From Eurosta solidaginis (Eukaryota > Arthropoda > Insecta > Diptera > Tephritidae), in assembly GCF_040869045.1 (NCBI RefSeq), contig NC_090319.1, positions 49,634,779 to 49,698,778 on the forward strand: a stretch of 64,000 bases of DNA, in the 5' to 3' direction. The notes beneath the pieces were generated by a model that was given only the letters and a program-made list of their open reading frames with translations, was not told the DNA's origin and did not search any database. The translations under genes were made by a program, and so were the position numbers. Below are positions 21,888 through 32,400 of the stretch, in pieces (within the stretch, counting starts at the first letter, position 1; the number at the start of each line of letters is the position of its first letter).

Positions 21888-22227
21888 AAAGACTTATAGT
21901 TTGTATCGATAGGTTTTCTCAAGGAGCAGTGTAGGCTTTGAAAAAAAAATTAAAAATAAATTTAAAAATGACATCACTACAAATGCCAACCTCATATACA
22001 AACTATTAGACTCTATTGACGAATTACATATTTAGTATACATTTAAAATCTGGATATCTGACGCATGAACTTGAAACCGAAAAAGAGAAAGGAAATGTGA
22101 AAATTCGAAAGCGGAACCAAAACTATCAACATACTGCAAGGCGAATTCAGTACCAGATGCTGTTATCACAACAGCTGATTCCTACTTCTTGATTATTTTC
22201 CATACAACGCCTTGTAATTTAACAAGG

Positions 22228-23155
22228 CGAATTCATTACAGGTGGTGTTATCCCAACAGCTGATTGCTTCTTCTTGATAATTTTCCATACAAAGCCTTGT
22301 ACAACAAAATGTCAGTTAATCGAAATCTATGAAAATTTTCTTTTGACTTGATATTCTTCTGCACGGCGAATTGGTTGAATTCGCTTTGCCACCACCTGGT
22401 ATGGATTCGCCTTGCCATATTGATAACTGCGGCAGAAACCGAACCAAAACGCGTTTCGTATTTAGTATAGATTTAAAATCTGGAATTCTGACGCAGAAAG
22501 CTGAAACGGAAACCAGAGTCCTAATAGAGGTAGCATGCAGGGATCATAAGCCTTACGTTATGGTCTTAAATATTATATGTGGTTTACTTACTGACTACTA
22601 CAGTGATGGATTTCTACCACTGGGCGAACTCTAGTGATAAGTGTTTTTTTATTCGCACAGAAACGAAGCATTCGTGTCTTTTTGTAGACAAATTTGTTTC
22701 TTAGTCACCCTAATGAGCACGTATGATTTTTTATGATGTGATTTTTTTGTAATTGTGCTTTTTCGTCTTAGATATAGCGTTTCTGATTTTTACTTCGGCC
22801 ATTTTATGCTAAATATCTTTTTTAATGTTCGCCTTTTTTACATACATAGCAAGGCAAATTCAGTACCAGGTAATGTTATCCCAACAGCTGATTGCTTCTT
22901 CTTAATTTTTTTCCACACAACGCCTTGTACAACAATATGTCAGTTAATCGACATACAAGGGGAATATATACCAGGTGGTGGCAAAGCGAATTCAATCAAT
23001 TCGCCGTGCAGATGAATGTCAAGTCAAAAGAAAATTTTCATAGATTTCGATTAACTGACGTTTTGTTGTACAGGGCTTTGTATGGAAAATTATCAAGAAG
23101 AAGCAATCAGCTGATGGGATAACACCACCTGTAATGAATTCGCCTTGATCGACAT
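22228..23155. repeat. long inverted repeat, arms about 190 bp
   Basis: The left arm at 22228-22415 (CAAGGCGAATTCATTACAGG ... CACGGCGAATTGGTTGAATT) is the reverse complement of 22965-23150. Further partial copies of the same sequence lie at 22140-22225, 22850-22960, 23156-23335 and 23336-23430 in both orientations. Non-coding fold-back family. Confidence 0.8.
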
Positions 23156-23440
23156 ACAAGGTGATGGCAAAGCGAAATCAACCAATTCGCCGTCCAGAAG
23201 AATGTCAAGTCAAAAGAAAATTTTAATTGATTTCGATTAACTGACATATTGCTGAAGAAGGCGTTGTATGGAAAATAATCAAGAAGAAGCAATCAGATGT
23301 TGGATAACAACACCTGGTACTGAATTCGCCTTGATTTCGATTATCTGACATATTGTTGTACGTTGTATGGAAAATAATCAAGAAGAAATAATCAGCTGGT
23401 GGGATAACAACGCCTGGTACAGAACTCGCCTTTAGCTTGA

Positions 23441-24160
23441 CTAAATTTATTTATTTATTTTTTTGATTCAACATAAATTTTTCGCTTTTATTTAACAAAA
23501 AAAAAAAAAACAATTGAAAGCTAATGCTAGTTTTATGGGATATGAAAAAAAATTTTATCAAACGGCTAGAGTTGTAGAAGTGAGGAAAATAACGACTGGA
23601 AAATTGAGATTAATGTTTTATACGCACAACGCACAATTTGTTTTTCTCTACATTACATACATACTTCCATAATAAGTATATATTTAAGTTTCTTTTTTGT
23701 ATTACTTACTCAGATTTTACTTATGTTGCATATTTTATTTTCTTCATTCAACCATTTTTTGTATTTTTCAATTGTTTTACATTTTTTATGATTTTTCTTA
23801 TTTTTTTGCATGTATATTATTTTTATTTACTTTGATATATAATATATTTATAACTATAAAGAGTTTTTTTTAGTCTTAATGCAACTATGATTTATTATAA
23901 GTAATTATTTTTTTTAAATATGTATGTATGCCTATTTATTCATTTAATTAATTTTGAATAGCAATTATATTAAACTTTTGTACAATATTAACTTATGTAT
24001 TTGATATATGTAAGTATGCATAATAGACCGCACTCAAAAAAAAAAAAAAGAAAAAAATTTTAGCCGCACACCCCTCAATAAAAAGAATATAACAAAAGTT
24101 CGAAAGCAGTTTTGGAAAAAAGTTTGTTGTTGTGTGCGATAAATACATACCCCAAAAATT
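23441..24160. other. AT-rich spacer
   Basis: T- and A-rich, low-complexity sequence. The one open frame (23638-23835) encodes only Phe/Tyr/Ile runs and is not credible. Confidence 0.4.
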
Positions 24161-24162
24161 TT

Positions 24163-24345
24163 GGGGTGCTATCGATGTTCATGGTCCTTTGCCGGATATA
24201 GCCCGACCATTTCGGGAACGATTTAATATGACCGCATTGAACCTTCTAGGCCATACCGCTTCTCACACCCCAGCTCCATGACGAACTTGGGGTCCTCTCG
24301 GATAGGTACGGTTGACAATTGAGTTGCAGAAGCTATACAGCTTGT
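24163..24345 (-). mobile_element. diverged SINE-B remnant
   Basis: Keeps TGGTCCTTTGCCGGATA, GCCCGACCATTTCGGGAACG and GGTTGACAATTGAGTTG with many small deletions. The oldest-looking SINE-B copy in the window. Confidence 0.75.
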
Positions 24346-24626
24346 ATTGTACTTATAGATATTGGCACCGCTAATTTATAAGCGGAATGCAATATTCTCA
24401 AAATCAAACCTTATTTTGGGTCATTCTTATACGGGTATTCAAATTTGCGAATGTTGCCAGTCTTAAAATAAAATTTACGGGAATTGTAAAAAAAAGTTAC
24501 AAAAATACAAGAGACGTTACTTGACACGAGGAATCGATATCTGTTTACTTGCTACTCAAGGAAGTACTTGTACAATGTAATCGACTACGAAAATAATCGG
24601 TACTTGAGTAAGTTACTCAATTATGT

Positions 24627-24874
24627 ACACTAGACTGGATCGATTTATTAACCGATATCGCGCCATCGATTTTTCGATTGGATTTGGGCTCAGGAAAAAT
24701 TGTTCCACTACGCATACCCAAAAAAATAATTTTGGAGCCTGCGGAATTTCGTTTTTTTGACTTTTTTTACTTTTATTTTTAAGGTTTTTTTCATGACCTA
24801 CTAAAAAAATTTTCATTTCATTGTAAAATTGTAAAGTCAAAAAAATGAAATTTCGCAGGCTCGAAAATTATTTT
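24627..24874. mobile_element. partial copy of the 28383-29983 hAT-type element
   Basis: Shares ATCGATTTATTAACCGATAT, CGCGCCATCGATTTTTCG and the segment ending in AATTATTTTTTTGG with both arms of that element. Only the outer arms remain, joined directly, and the right terminus is missing. Confidence 0.7.
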
Positions 24875-25275
24875 TTTGGACAAACAGGCGTCGGACCTCT
24901 AAGCCAGGAATTGCCCGGTGAATCCTGTACTGTAAGAACAGTACTCAAAACTTGCGAAAGAGGAACGCATACTCCCCAGGGAAACGCGAGTCACTTTAAT
25001 TCAACTTCGTTCTGGATACTGTAACAGGCTAAACTCTTACCTATCCAGAATCAATCCCGACATACAAATTGTATGCCCCGCTTGCAATGTGTCCCCACAT
25101 GACACCAACCATCTCGTTAATTGTAATGTGGAACCAACGCAACTAACACACCTTCCATTATGGTCCACCCCTGTTGAAACAGCAAGTTTGCTTGCACTCC
25201 CGTTAAAGGATATTGATGACAATTTGTGATCGGTCACACCTATTGGATGGGCGAAGCACTGATACAACAACGACA
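24875..25275 (+). mobile_element. 5'-truncated Jockey-like LINE fragment
   Basis: Matches about 15743-16148 of the full LINE, beginning CAAACAGGCGTCGGACCTCT and ending in a broken CAA tail (CAACAACGACAACAG). Stops and indels throughout. Confidence 0.88.
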
Positions 25276-25289
25276 ACAGTTATTCTACG

Positions 25290-25500
25290 TTTGATATTTA
25301 ATTGACATTGTTTTCGCTGTTAATACTGACTCGAGATAGGCGAAGTCCTTCACAGTCTCGAATTTATATCCGTGAATAGTGACGAGGGCGCCATGGCACA
25401 AATGCGCTGATTCTTTTTTTTACGACAGTAAGTCCTTCGTCCTAACCTCATTTACAGCAGTATCCACTTGTTTGCCTGTTTATCAACTCCAGAGAAGGAA
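25290..25500 (-). pseudogene. RT fragment of a third LINE family (LINE-3)
   Basis: The minus strand gives TAVNEVRTKDLLS and, after a stop, VTIHGYKFETVKDFAYLES, the segment following the RT catalytic motif in LINEs whose proteins read VNEGKTKYL...YLGS. The same family supplies 26716-27341, 27815-28040 and 61395-61545. Confidence 0.65.
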
Positions 25501-25712
25501 GAACTTACGGCGCGTTTATTAAGGCCAATTGCAGTCTAAAGGAATTTAGAAATATCACATCGAATGGGTGGGGGAAAGCGCGTCCTCCAAAACCCTGCAT
25601 ACTTTGGGTAAACTTTTTCTCAACATACTCAACATTGCAGTCTAAAGGTATTGAGAAATAGCCACCGACAAGGATTCGAAAAGATCAAGAGCAGGACTTA
25701 TCAAGAGCACTA

Positions 25713-25925
25713 GGGTTTCAAGGGGTTGTGTAGCGCAATATATAGCTTCTCCAACCCAATTGTCAACCTCACCTTCGAATCACGTTTCACTAACAGATGA
25801 GGCTCTGGCGATACCAAGCTCCTCATGGAACTTGGGGTGGGGAGGGAGGGATGGCCTGAAGGTTTAATATGGCCATAAAGCCCAAAGCCTTCGGGGAGTA
25901 ACCTTATCGCTACAACAACAACATA
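25713..25925 (+). mobile_element. 5'-truncated SINE-B with target duplication
   Basis: Carries GTTTCACTAACAGATGAGGC through CTTATCGCTACAACAACAAC with an internal deletion of the TATAAATCGTTCCCGAG part. Flanked by AAGAGCACTA at 25703-25712 and 25926-25935, a perfect 10-bp duplication. Confidence 0.9.
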
Positions 25926-25935
25926 AAGAGCACTA

Positions 25936-26267
25936 CCTTACTTTGAATTGTTGTTATATTTTTTGCAATTTTTTTATTTTTGATACGTTATGGTACATAT
26001 ATGGATGCAGTACATGTTCATAATGGATGTAAGGACAATCCTGATGGCCGTCCTAGTGTCAAACCAACAACAAAGTACATTATAAACCCATAGTTTTCCC
26101 ACATATAGGATTTTCTTATAGATATGTAAAGACTTTATTGCAACTTTGCACGAACACTTGCAACGGCTCTAGATGGAGTATTATGTTTAGTGATTTCTGT
26201 GATGTGTTGCTTACGTCAAATCACTTTCTTATTAGGAAAACAAAAATATCCTTCTTGGCGAAACTGG
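25936..26267. other. unassigned spacer
   Basis: No gene or repeat recognised. Confidence 0.3.
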
Positions 26268-26415
26268 AAAACTTCAGGAGATGGCCGGGCTAGTTCCTTA
26301 ATGGTGCTTGTTACCGGAACGTACAGGGTCTGCATCCGACAAAGGATCATCAAAATCGATAACTCTCTCCAAGGCCTTCGGGGAGTGTCCCTATCGCTAC
26401 AACAACAAGGCCCAT
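26268..26415 (+). mobile_element. 3' fragment of SINE-B
   Basis: From CTTCAGGAGATGGCCGGGCT to CTATCGCTACAACAACAA, 5'-truncated and diverged. Confidence 0.8.
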
Positions 26416-26494
26416 GCTTTGCTTAGTGTTCTTTGCCCAATCCACAAGAAGGGGTATCCTGCAAACTGCGACAACTATCTCGAAATCAGCCTTA

Positions 26495-26712
26495 TACCAC
26501 CTCATGGAACTTGGGGGTAGGGAGGGAGGGAATGGCCTGAAGGTTTAATGTGGCCACATAAATCGTTCCCGAGATGGTCGCGCTAGCACCTTAATGGTGC
26601 TATGGTACCGGAAGGTACCGGATTTGTATCCGGCAAAGGACCATCACATCGATAACACTCCCCAAAGCCTTCGGGGAGCAACCTTATCGCTACAACAACA
26701 ACAACAACAACA
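26495..26712 (+). mobile_element. 5'-truncated SINE-B
   Basis: From CCACCTCATGGAACTTGGGG to the (CAA)n tail at 26690-26712, with all of the 3' core present. Confidence 0.88.
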
Positions 26713-27024
26713 TCAGGTGAAGCGGCTCTGGTTGTGTTCGAGAGAATAGTTCGTCGATAGATTTATGGACCTCTACGCGTTGGCGATGTCGAGTACCGAA
26801 GTAGATTTACGCAGACACCAACATAGTCCAGCAAAATAAAACGCAGTGGCTACGCTGGCTAGGCCATGTTATGTTAATGAAAGACGACACTCCGGCAAAG
26901 CGTTTCTATAGGAAACCGCCTATGGAAGCAGAGGAAGAAGAACCAGGTGGAAAACGATTTAAACTCCATTGGTCTGACCAATTGGCAGAGCGAAGAAGCG
27001 ATTGTCGCGCCGTCGGCTCTGTAA
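26713..27024 (+). pseudogene. LINE-3 C-terminal fragment
   Basis: Translation shows IYGPLRVGDVEYRSRF, then KDDTPAKRFYRKPP and HWSDQLAERRSDCRAVG, the usual end of such LINE proteins (IYGPLRV ... GHVMRM ... W). Stops and frame changes are present. It is followed, out of order, by RT sequence, so it belongs to a separate copy or a rearranged one. Confidence 0.7.
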
Positions 27025-27341
27025 CCATATTTTATAAAAGCGTGCAATTACTAGCGTATGCTGACGTCATTGATATCATCGGCCTGAACACCCATATCAT
27101 AAGTTCTGCTCACTCTAAACTGGACAAAAGCAGCGGAAATTTTGAGTTTGATAGTGAATATGGATAAACGAGTTATCTGCTCATAATTTGGAAATAGTAA
27201 AATACTTCGTTTATTTGCGCTTGCACAAACCACATCAGCTTTAAAATCCAACAAATAATTACTCTTGCCAATAAATGCTACTTTGGACTAGGGAGCCAAT
27301 TGAAAAGTAAAGTCCTCTCTCGCAGCGACCACGTTGACTAG
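27025..27341 (+). pseudogene. LINE-3 RT fragment with mutated catalytic motif
   Basis: QLLAYADVIDIIGLNTHIIS contains the RT motif C, where the second Asp of YADD reads Val. SKLDKSSGNF follows and, after a frame break, ITLANKCYFGLGSQLKSKVL. It is continued at 27815 across a pair of SINE-B insertions. Inactive. Confidence 0.75.
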
Positions 27342-27436
27342 GTTGTTGTTGTAGCGATAAGGTTTCTCCCCGAAGGCTTTGGAGAGTGTTATCGATGTGA
27401 TGGTCCTTTGTCGGATACAGATCCGGTACGCTCCGG
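27342..27436 (-). mobile_element. SINE-B 3' fragment
   Basis: The tail (GTTGTTGTTGTAGCGATAAG) and the next roughly 75 bp only, ending at CGGTACGCTCCGG, immediately followed by another copy. Confidence 0.8.
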
Positions 27437-27814
27437 GGTTTGTTGTTGGAGCGATAAGGTTGCTCCCCGAAGGCTTTGGGGAGTGTTATCGATGTGATGG
27501 TCCTTTTCCGGATACAGATCCGGTACCACAGCACCATTAAGGTGCTAGCTCGATCATCTCGGGGACGATTTATGTGGCCACATTAAACCTTCAGGCCATC
27601 CCCTCCCTGCCCACCCCCAAGTTCCACGAGGAGCTTGGGGTCGCCAGAACCTCGTCTGTTAGTGAAACAGGATTCGCCGCGGATGGGTGAGGTTGTCAAT
27701 TGGGTTTGGAGAAGCTATATATTGCGCTACACAGCCCCTTGAATCGGGTATTTTAGTCGCCTCTTACGACAGGCATACCTACCGCGGGTATATTGTGACC
27801 CCCTAACCCGCTGG
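27437..27814 (-). mobile_element. SINE-B, near-complete copy
   Basis: From its CAA tail at 27440 to CCCTAACCCGCTGG. CTAGGT precedes the tandem pair and follows it (27815-27820), consistent with insertion into LINE-3. Confidence 0.88.
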
Positions 27815-28040
27815 CTAGGTCATGTTATGCGAATGGAAGATGATGCTCCAGCTAGGAAAGTATTTTTCTAGGAACTCGCCCATGAAAGCAGAGCAAGAGG
27901 GAAAACCTACTCCGTTGAAAGGACCGGGTGGAGAGATTTAAATTCTCGTGGTGTTACCAATTGGCGCCAATTAATGTAAAAGCGTCTGGCGCGCCTTGTG
28001 GGACGGCCATAACCGTTTAAACCGTTAAGCCGCAATTATG
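27815..28040 (+). pseudogene. LINE-3 C-terminal end
   Basis: Continues from 27341: LGHVMRMEDDAPARKVF, then a stop, GWRDLNSRGVTNWRQLM and a Lys/Arg-rich finish (RLARLVGRP). The matching region on the other strand at 61395-61545 shows this is the family's conserved C-terminus. Confidence 0.75.
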
Positions 28041-28594
28041 TATGCAAGCAATATGAAGAAAGAGTAAAAAGTGCTTCAAATTACCCAACTATACATCAAA
28101 CGATGAAAATAACTGCACATACGTGAATTGAGGGATACAAATGTGCATTACTAAATAACCAATAGCATCTGTAACACTGTGTAACAGCATTTTTGGGAGC
28201 GAATAAATCCCACTAAGACGGACCCGTATAGTAAAAGCTCAAAAAATCGTTTTATATTCTTTGGCCAAATTTTCTTGCCATGGCCGTTTTAAATTTGCAT
28301 TTTTTTTCCTGAGTTATTTGTAATAATTAAAAAAATTTCTCTAAACTCTATCGTTTCGAAATACGCAGTTACGACTGTTTAGTAGGGTGGGTCGATTTGT
28401 ATGGCCGAAAGTTAACCGATATCGCGCCATCGATTTTTCGATAGGATTTGAGCTCAGGAAAAAAAGTTCCACTACGCATATCCAAAAAAAAATAATTTTC
28501 GAGCCTGCCAAAATTTCACTTTTTGACCTTTTTTCGACTTTGATTTTTAAGGTTTTTTTCATGACCTACTAATTTTCATATGTATACCCTGTCC

Positions 28595-28809
28595 ATATAT
28601 GTAATACTCCTATATTGCTAATAGAAAATGCTCGCAATGTGTTTTGAATTCGAAATCAAAACAAGACAGCGTATACAATTTTTGTAAATTTAGGTACATT
28701 CGATTATTGAATACAAAAACAAAAACGTTTAAACAGCAATATATCGGCACTCTGATGTTTGGGAATGTACCTAGCCTTTTGTAGCAATATAGGAGTATTA
28801 CATATATGA
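28595..28809. mobile_element. nested MITE, 215 bp
   Basis: Inverted ends ATATATGTAATACTCCTATA and its reverse complement, flanked by CCCTGTCC at 28587-28594 and 28810-28817 (8 bp, hAT-like). Confidence 0.85.
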
Positions 28810-28890
28810 CCCTGTCCGACCCAAAACCGCTAAAAACGTTGGCGATAACAGTTTTAAAAAAAAAAAAATAATTAAATTTATATATGTATA

Positions 28891-29852
28891 TATTAGAGCG
28901 AGTTAAATTTTTTGCCCATCAGGAGTATAGCAAAAACGTAATCTACAGATGATTCTAAGAAAAATTGCGGAAGATACCTTAACTCTAAGTCCGATTTCGA
29001 GGTCCCCACTTTTGCAAAATTGATATTTTGCATTTGAATGTAGTGTTTGGCTAAAAAATCTTCATAGCTTCTGATAGAATTATAGGAAAAATATCATATT
29101 GGGTTTACTTTACGTACATTTCAGAATCTGTATTAATATCTCTAGTGTTTTTGAATTTTAGCAGAGATATCAGACTTAAATTATGAGAAATTAGTCTAAA
29201 ATGAACTACATATTAACTATTATATTATAATTTTTAACAAATTTTTTATGGAATTTTTTTTCGTTACAGCTAAAATAATTTCAGAACATTTCCAACAACT
29301 TTCATTCAGACAGTTTTTCTTTTTTCAAATTGGTTTTATTAGAAAAAATTTTTGCTTATTACTTGAAAATATAGGTTGTTTTGAAATTTTTTTCTACTAA
29401 AACGAATTCGAAAAAAGAAAAACTGTCTGAATAAAATTTTTGGAAATGTTCTGAACTTATTTTAACTGTAAAGAAAAAAATGTCCATAAGAAATTTGTTG
29501 AAAATTATAATATAATAGTTAATAGTTCATTTTAGGCTAATTTCTCATAATTTAAGTATGAGATCTCTGCTAAAATTCAAAAACACTAGATATATTAATA
29601 CAGATTCTGAAATGTACCTAAAGTAAGCCCAATATTATATTTTTCCTATAATTCTATCAGAAGCTATGAAGATTTTTTAGCCAAACACTACATTCAAATG
29701 CAAAATATCTATTTTGAAAAAGTGGGGATCTCGAAATCGGACTGAGAGCTATGGTGTCTTCAGCAATTTTTCTTAGAATCGTCTGTAGATTACGTTTTTG
29801 CTATACTCCTGATGGGAAAAAATCCATCCATACAATTTGACCCGCTCTAATA
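28891..29852. mobile_element. nested long palindrome, mariner-type MITE, about 960 bp
   Basis: Arms of about 430 bp meet near 29370. The left arm TATTAGAGCGAGTTAAATT ... GTAATCTACAGATGATTCTA is mirrored by TAGAATCGTCTGTAGATTAC ... AATTTGACCCGCTCTAATA. TA lies on both sides. The termini match the MITE at 35085-35438. Confidence 0.88.
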
Positions 29853-29991
29853 TATATATGAAATTTAGCAGGCTCGAAAATTATTTTTTTGGGTATGCGT
29901 AGTGGACCGTTTTTTTTTTGCTGAGCCCAAATCCTATCGAAAAATCGATGGCGCGATATCGGTTAATAAATCGACCCAGTCTACTGTTTAG

Positions 29992-32160
29992 TAACAGTAT
30001 ACTCAGAATACTCGTGTACAATTTTTAAAAAGAAATTATGCCACCTAAAATATGCAATAATTTTTCAGACTATTTAATTTGCAATTTCTGTGGAAACGAA
30101 CATTGCTGTTATGCTAGTTTAGTGTATAAATTACAATAACATACCTTTGTTGGAAACAAAAGGTCTATACGAGGATGATTGAAAAGTTATTTTATATTTC
30201 AATAGGCAAATATTTCATTTATTCCCTCGCCTTTCACCTTTTTTGAACAATGAATTTTTCTGAGAACACTCGTGTTCGAGTTTTCCGGTGAAAATTTTTT
30301 GTGGTCACCGAAAAAGGACCCTTTCTTAACAGAGCCAAAGGTTTAAACATTTTCACACAAATTTTCTTCGTGGAATTTTACTATATATACCCAAACAACG
30401 TATGTCCTTCCAATGTACGTAATATATTTTACCTCTTATTCTAAAAAGACTCATGTAAAATATTGCAAATTTAAAATGAAGTACAATAAACTATGTAGAA
30501 ATTAGTTTTATGTTGTTGTTTTATAACTTTAAAGTACTCGTATATTTTATAGTATTCGAAGTGTAAAAAACGGTGGTGGTTCTGCTATATACTATGCCCG
30601 TCAACTTTCGACAAATGAAAGGAATACAATGAACTCAAATTGACTTAAATTACATTTTTTTATTATTTAATAATTTTACTTAATGCAACAAAAATGTGTT
30701 GAAATTCGAGTGTTGCCTCTGTGATAAATACATATATATATAATTTTTTTTTTTAATATATATATGTAAAATTTTACAATTTGAATTTGTATGTATTTTA
30801 GCCTATTACAAATGTTATTTACGGTTTTTGCAGCATAGCATTATTGGCCTCAGCTGCAATACCCTACTCTACCACATACCTATGTATATTGCCCTTAATT
30901 CTAGAATCTAGTTAAGTTACGCGTAATTTCACATGAATGTTGAAACTAAAGTATTTATTTACTCATAGTTGCTAACCGTGTCCTTAATAGTTTTAAATTT
31001 AATTACTACTTTTATTTTCATATTCATTTCATAATTATGTGTAGTCATTTATTTAATTGTTTTAAATATTTTACAGTATAAGTTCGCTTTGATAAGTACA
31101 ATATAGTTATTTCCATTTTAGTTTATGATTAACAATTATTAGTATATTTATTTTACAAATATGTATGTGCATTTATGCATCCAATATTTTAAAATATTTT
31201 TTAAATTTTTCATCTTTCACGCTTAGCTATAAATCAAAATCTGAATAAAGACTTCTTTCTATATGGGACATTTGCTTTTTTTTTGTGATATTTGAAATAT
31301 TAAATTTTTGCAAGTGCATAATATGATTTTATAAAATCGGCCATCCATTGTCTTATATTTCTTTAATTAATTGCGCTTTTGTTTTGTACAATTTTAATAC
31401 TTTCTGCAAAATTTTAAATATTAGAGTAACACGAGAGGTAATTTTGGGTGGCTGTCAAGATATTTTTTAAATAAAAAGAATCGCTTCATCCGCACATTAG
31501 CAGCTGCGAAAGTTAGTCACTCGTAACCGAACAATAATTTTAAAAAATATATCACCGGCTTCGGGCGTAAATTTGCTAAATCCGTTTATTATAAAAAATT
31601 ATATTTTGCTCCATCAACAGGCAAATAAATTCTTTAAGATTGATTTGGCTTCTCAAGCTGTTAAAGAAAATCCAGGTAACCTCTTTTGCCTGCGTGGAAA
31701 ATTGGTTTTACAGCAGTAACGCCTTTCCCCTAATCCGGCGATATATTGGTAAATTTCTTCTATTATTTTACATGATCAATGGGCATAAGTTTCGGATCCA
31801 ATTCAAACCATAACTAAAACTCGACCGCAAGAACAAAATGCGTCTAAAACCATGCAACATATGGACATGTATTAAACAGCCATAGTTAAACAACTATCCG
31901 CATCAAGCAAATATTACAAAAAAAAAATAACAGATATGCTAATGCTAGTACATATTGCATGATCTTAGTGGCACCAAATTGTTGCAAATTTCTTTTTGAT
32001 ATTTTTGGATAACTTAAATTGAAATACAAATGCAGATAATTTTATATCATTAAGTTGGCTTTCTGTATGCAGTTGACCCTACTACTTGTACGCGCTTTTA
32101 GTTCATTTTCATATATTGTTTTTGAAAGCTTTCTGCATCCTAAAAATATGTTAAATTTTT
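29992..32160. other. AT-rich flank, probably including the Ssdp 3' UTR
   Basis: No coding frame or repeat copy recognised. Several TTTATT hexamers (AATAAA on the minus strand, for example near 31583 and 31012) are possible Ssdp poly(A) signals, but none can be chosen from sequence alone. Confidence 0.4.
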
Positions 32161-32400
32161 TTAAAAATTAAGTTCTTTAGGAAAATGCGACGTAATCGCT
32201 GCGGGACTTTTGTTGCTGGCATGGTGGATGAGACTGTTGTTGGTGCTGTTACCGCTGCCATTGTTGCTAAAATTATGTGCAACAGCTGCGGCTGCATCAC
32301 TGAGCATGTTTGCACCAAGCACCGCCGCTGCTGCTGCTGCAACTGCCGCTGCTGCTACCGCTGTTGTGTGCGTCGTGGCCGTATTGTTGCTTCTATGTTG
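32161..32400 (-). CDS. possible stop-codon readthrough extension of Ssdp
   Basis: Directly after the Ssdp TAA (32401-32403) the same frame stays open for 79 sense codons and ends at TAA 32161-32163. I read it codon by codon. It begins QHRSNNTATTHTTAV, runs through an alanine-rich block (about residues 15-27, Ala with Val), then LGANMLSDAAAAV and an Asn/Ser-rich part, and ends SHFPKELNF. The stop context is CAA TAA CAA, with C at +4, a context that favours readthrough. The segment is GC-richer than the surrounding AT-rich flank, as expected if it were coding. It could instead be ordinary 3' UTR with CAA/GCA repeats. Function would be a C-terminal extension of the adaptor protein. Confidence 0.45.
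   Translation of the reverse strand, partial: QHRSNNTATTHTTAVAAAAVAAAAAAVLGANMLSDAAAAVAHNFSNNGSGNSTNNSLIHHASNKSPAAITSHFPKELNF

Larger units (their letters stand above)
20757..22715. mobile_element. inverted-repeat element with TA-flanked ends, carrying insertions
   Basis: The left end GGGTGCTTCTTAAAAGAAAC through CGTTTCTGTGCGAA is repeated inverted at 22640-22710 (TTCGCACAGAAACGAAGC ... TTTGTTTCTTAGTCACCC). Both ends adjoin TA. The interior holds a SINE-B at 21249-21660, a small MITE at 21739-21887 and part of a fold-back pair. An 85-bp segment is directly repeated at about 22027 and 22448. No transposase frame survives. Confidence 0.55.
28383..29983. mobile_element. hAT-type non-autonomous element with two nested palindromic elements
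   Basis: The ends TAGGGTGGGTCG and CGACCCAGTCTA are imperfect inverted repeats extended by about 130 bp of inverted similarity (TATCGCGCCATCGATTTTTC and so on). Flanked by the 8-bp duplication CTGTTTAG (28375-28382 and 29984-29991), the hAT length. The interior holds MITEs at 28595-28809 and 28891-29852. No transposase. Confidence 0.8.
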
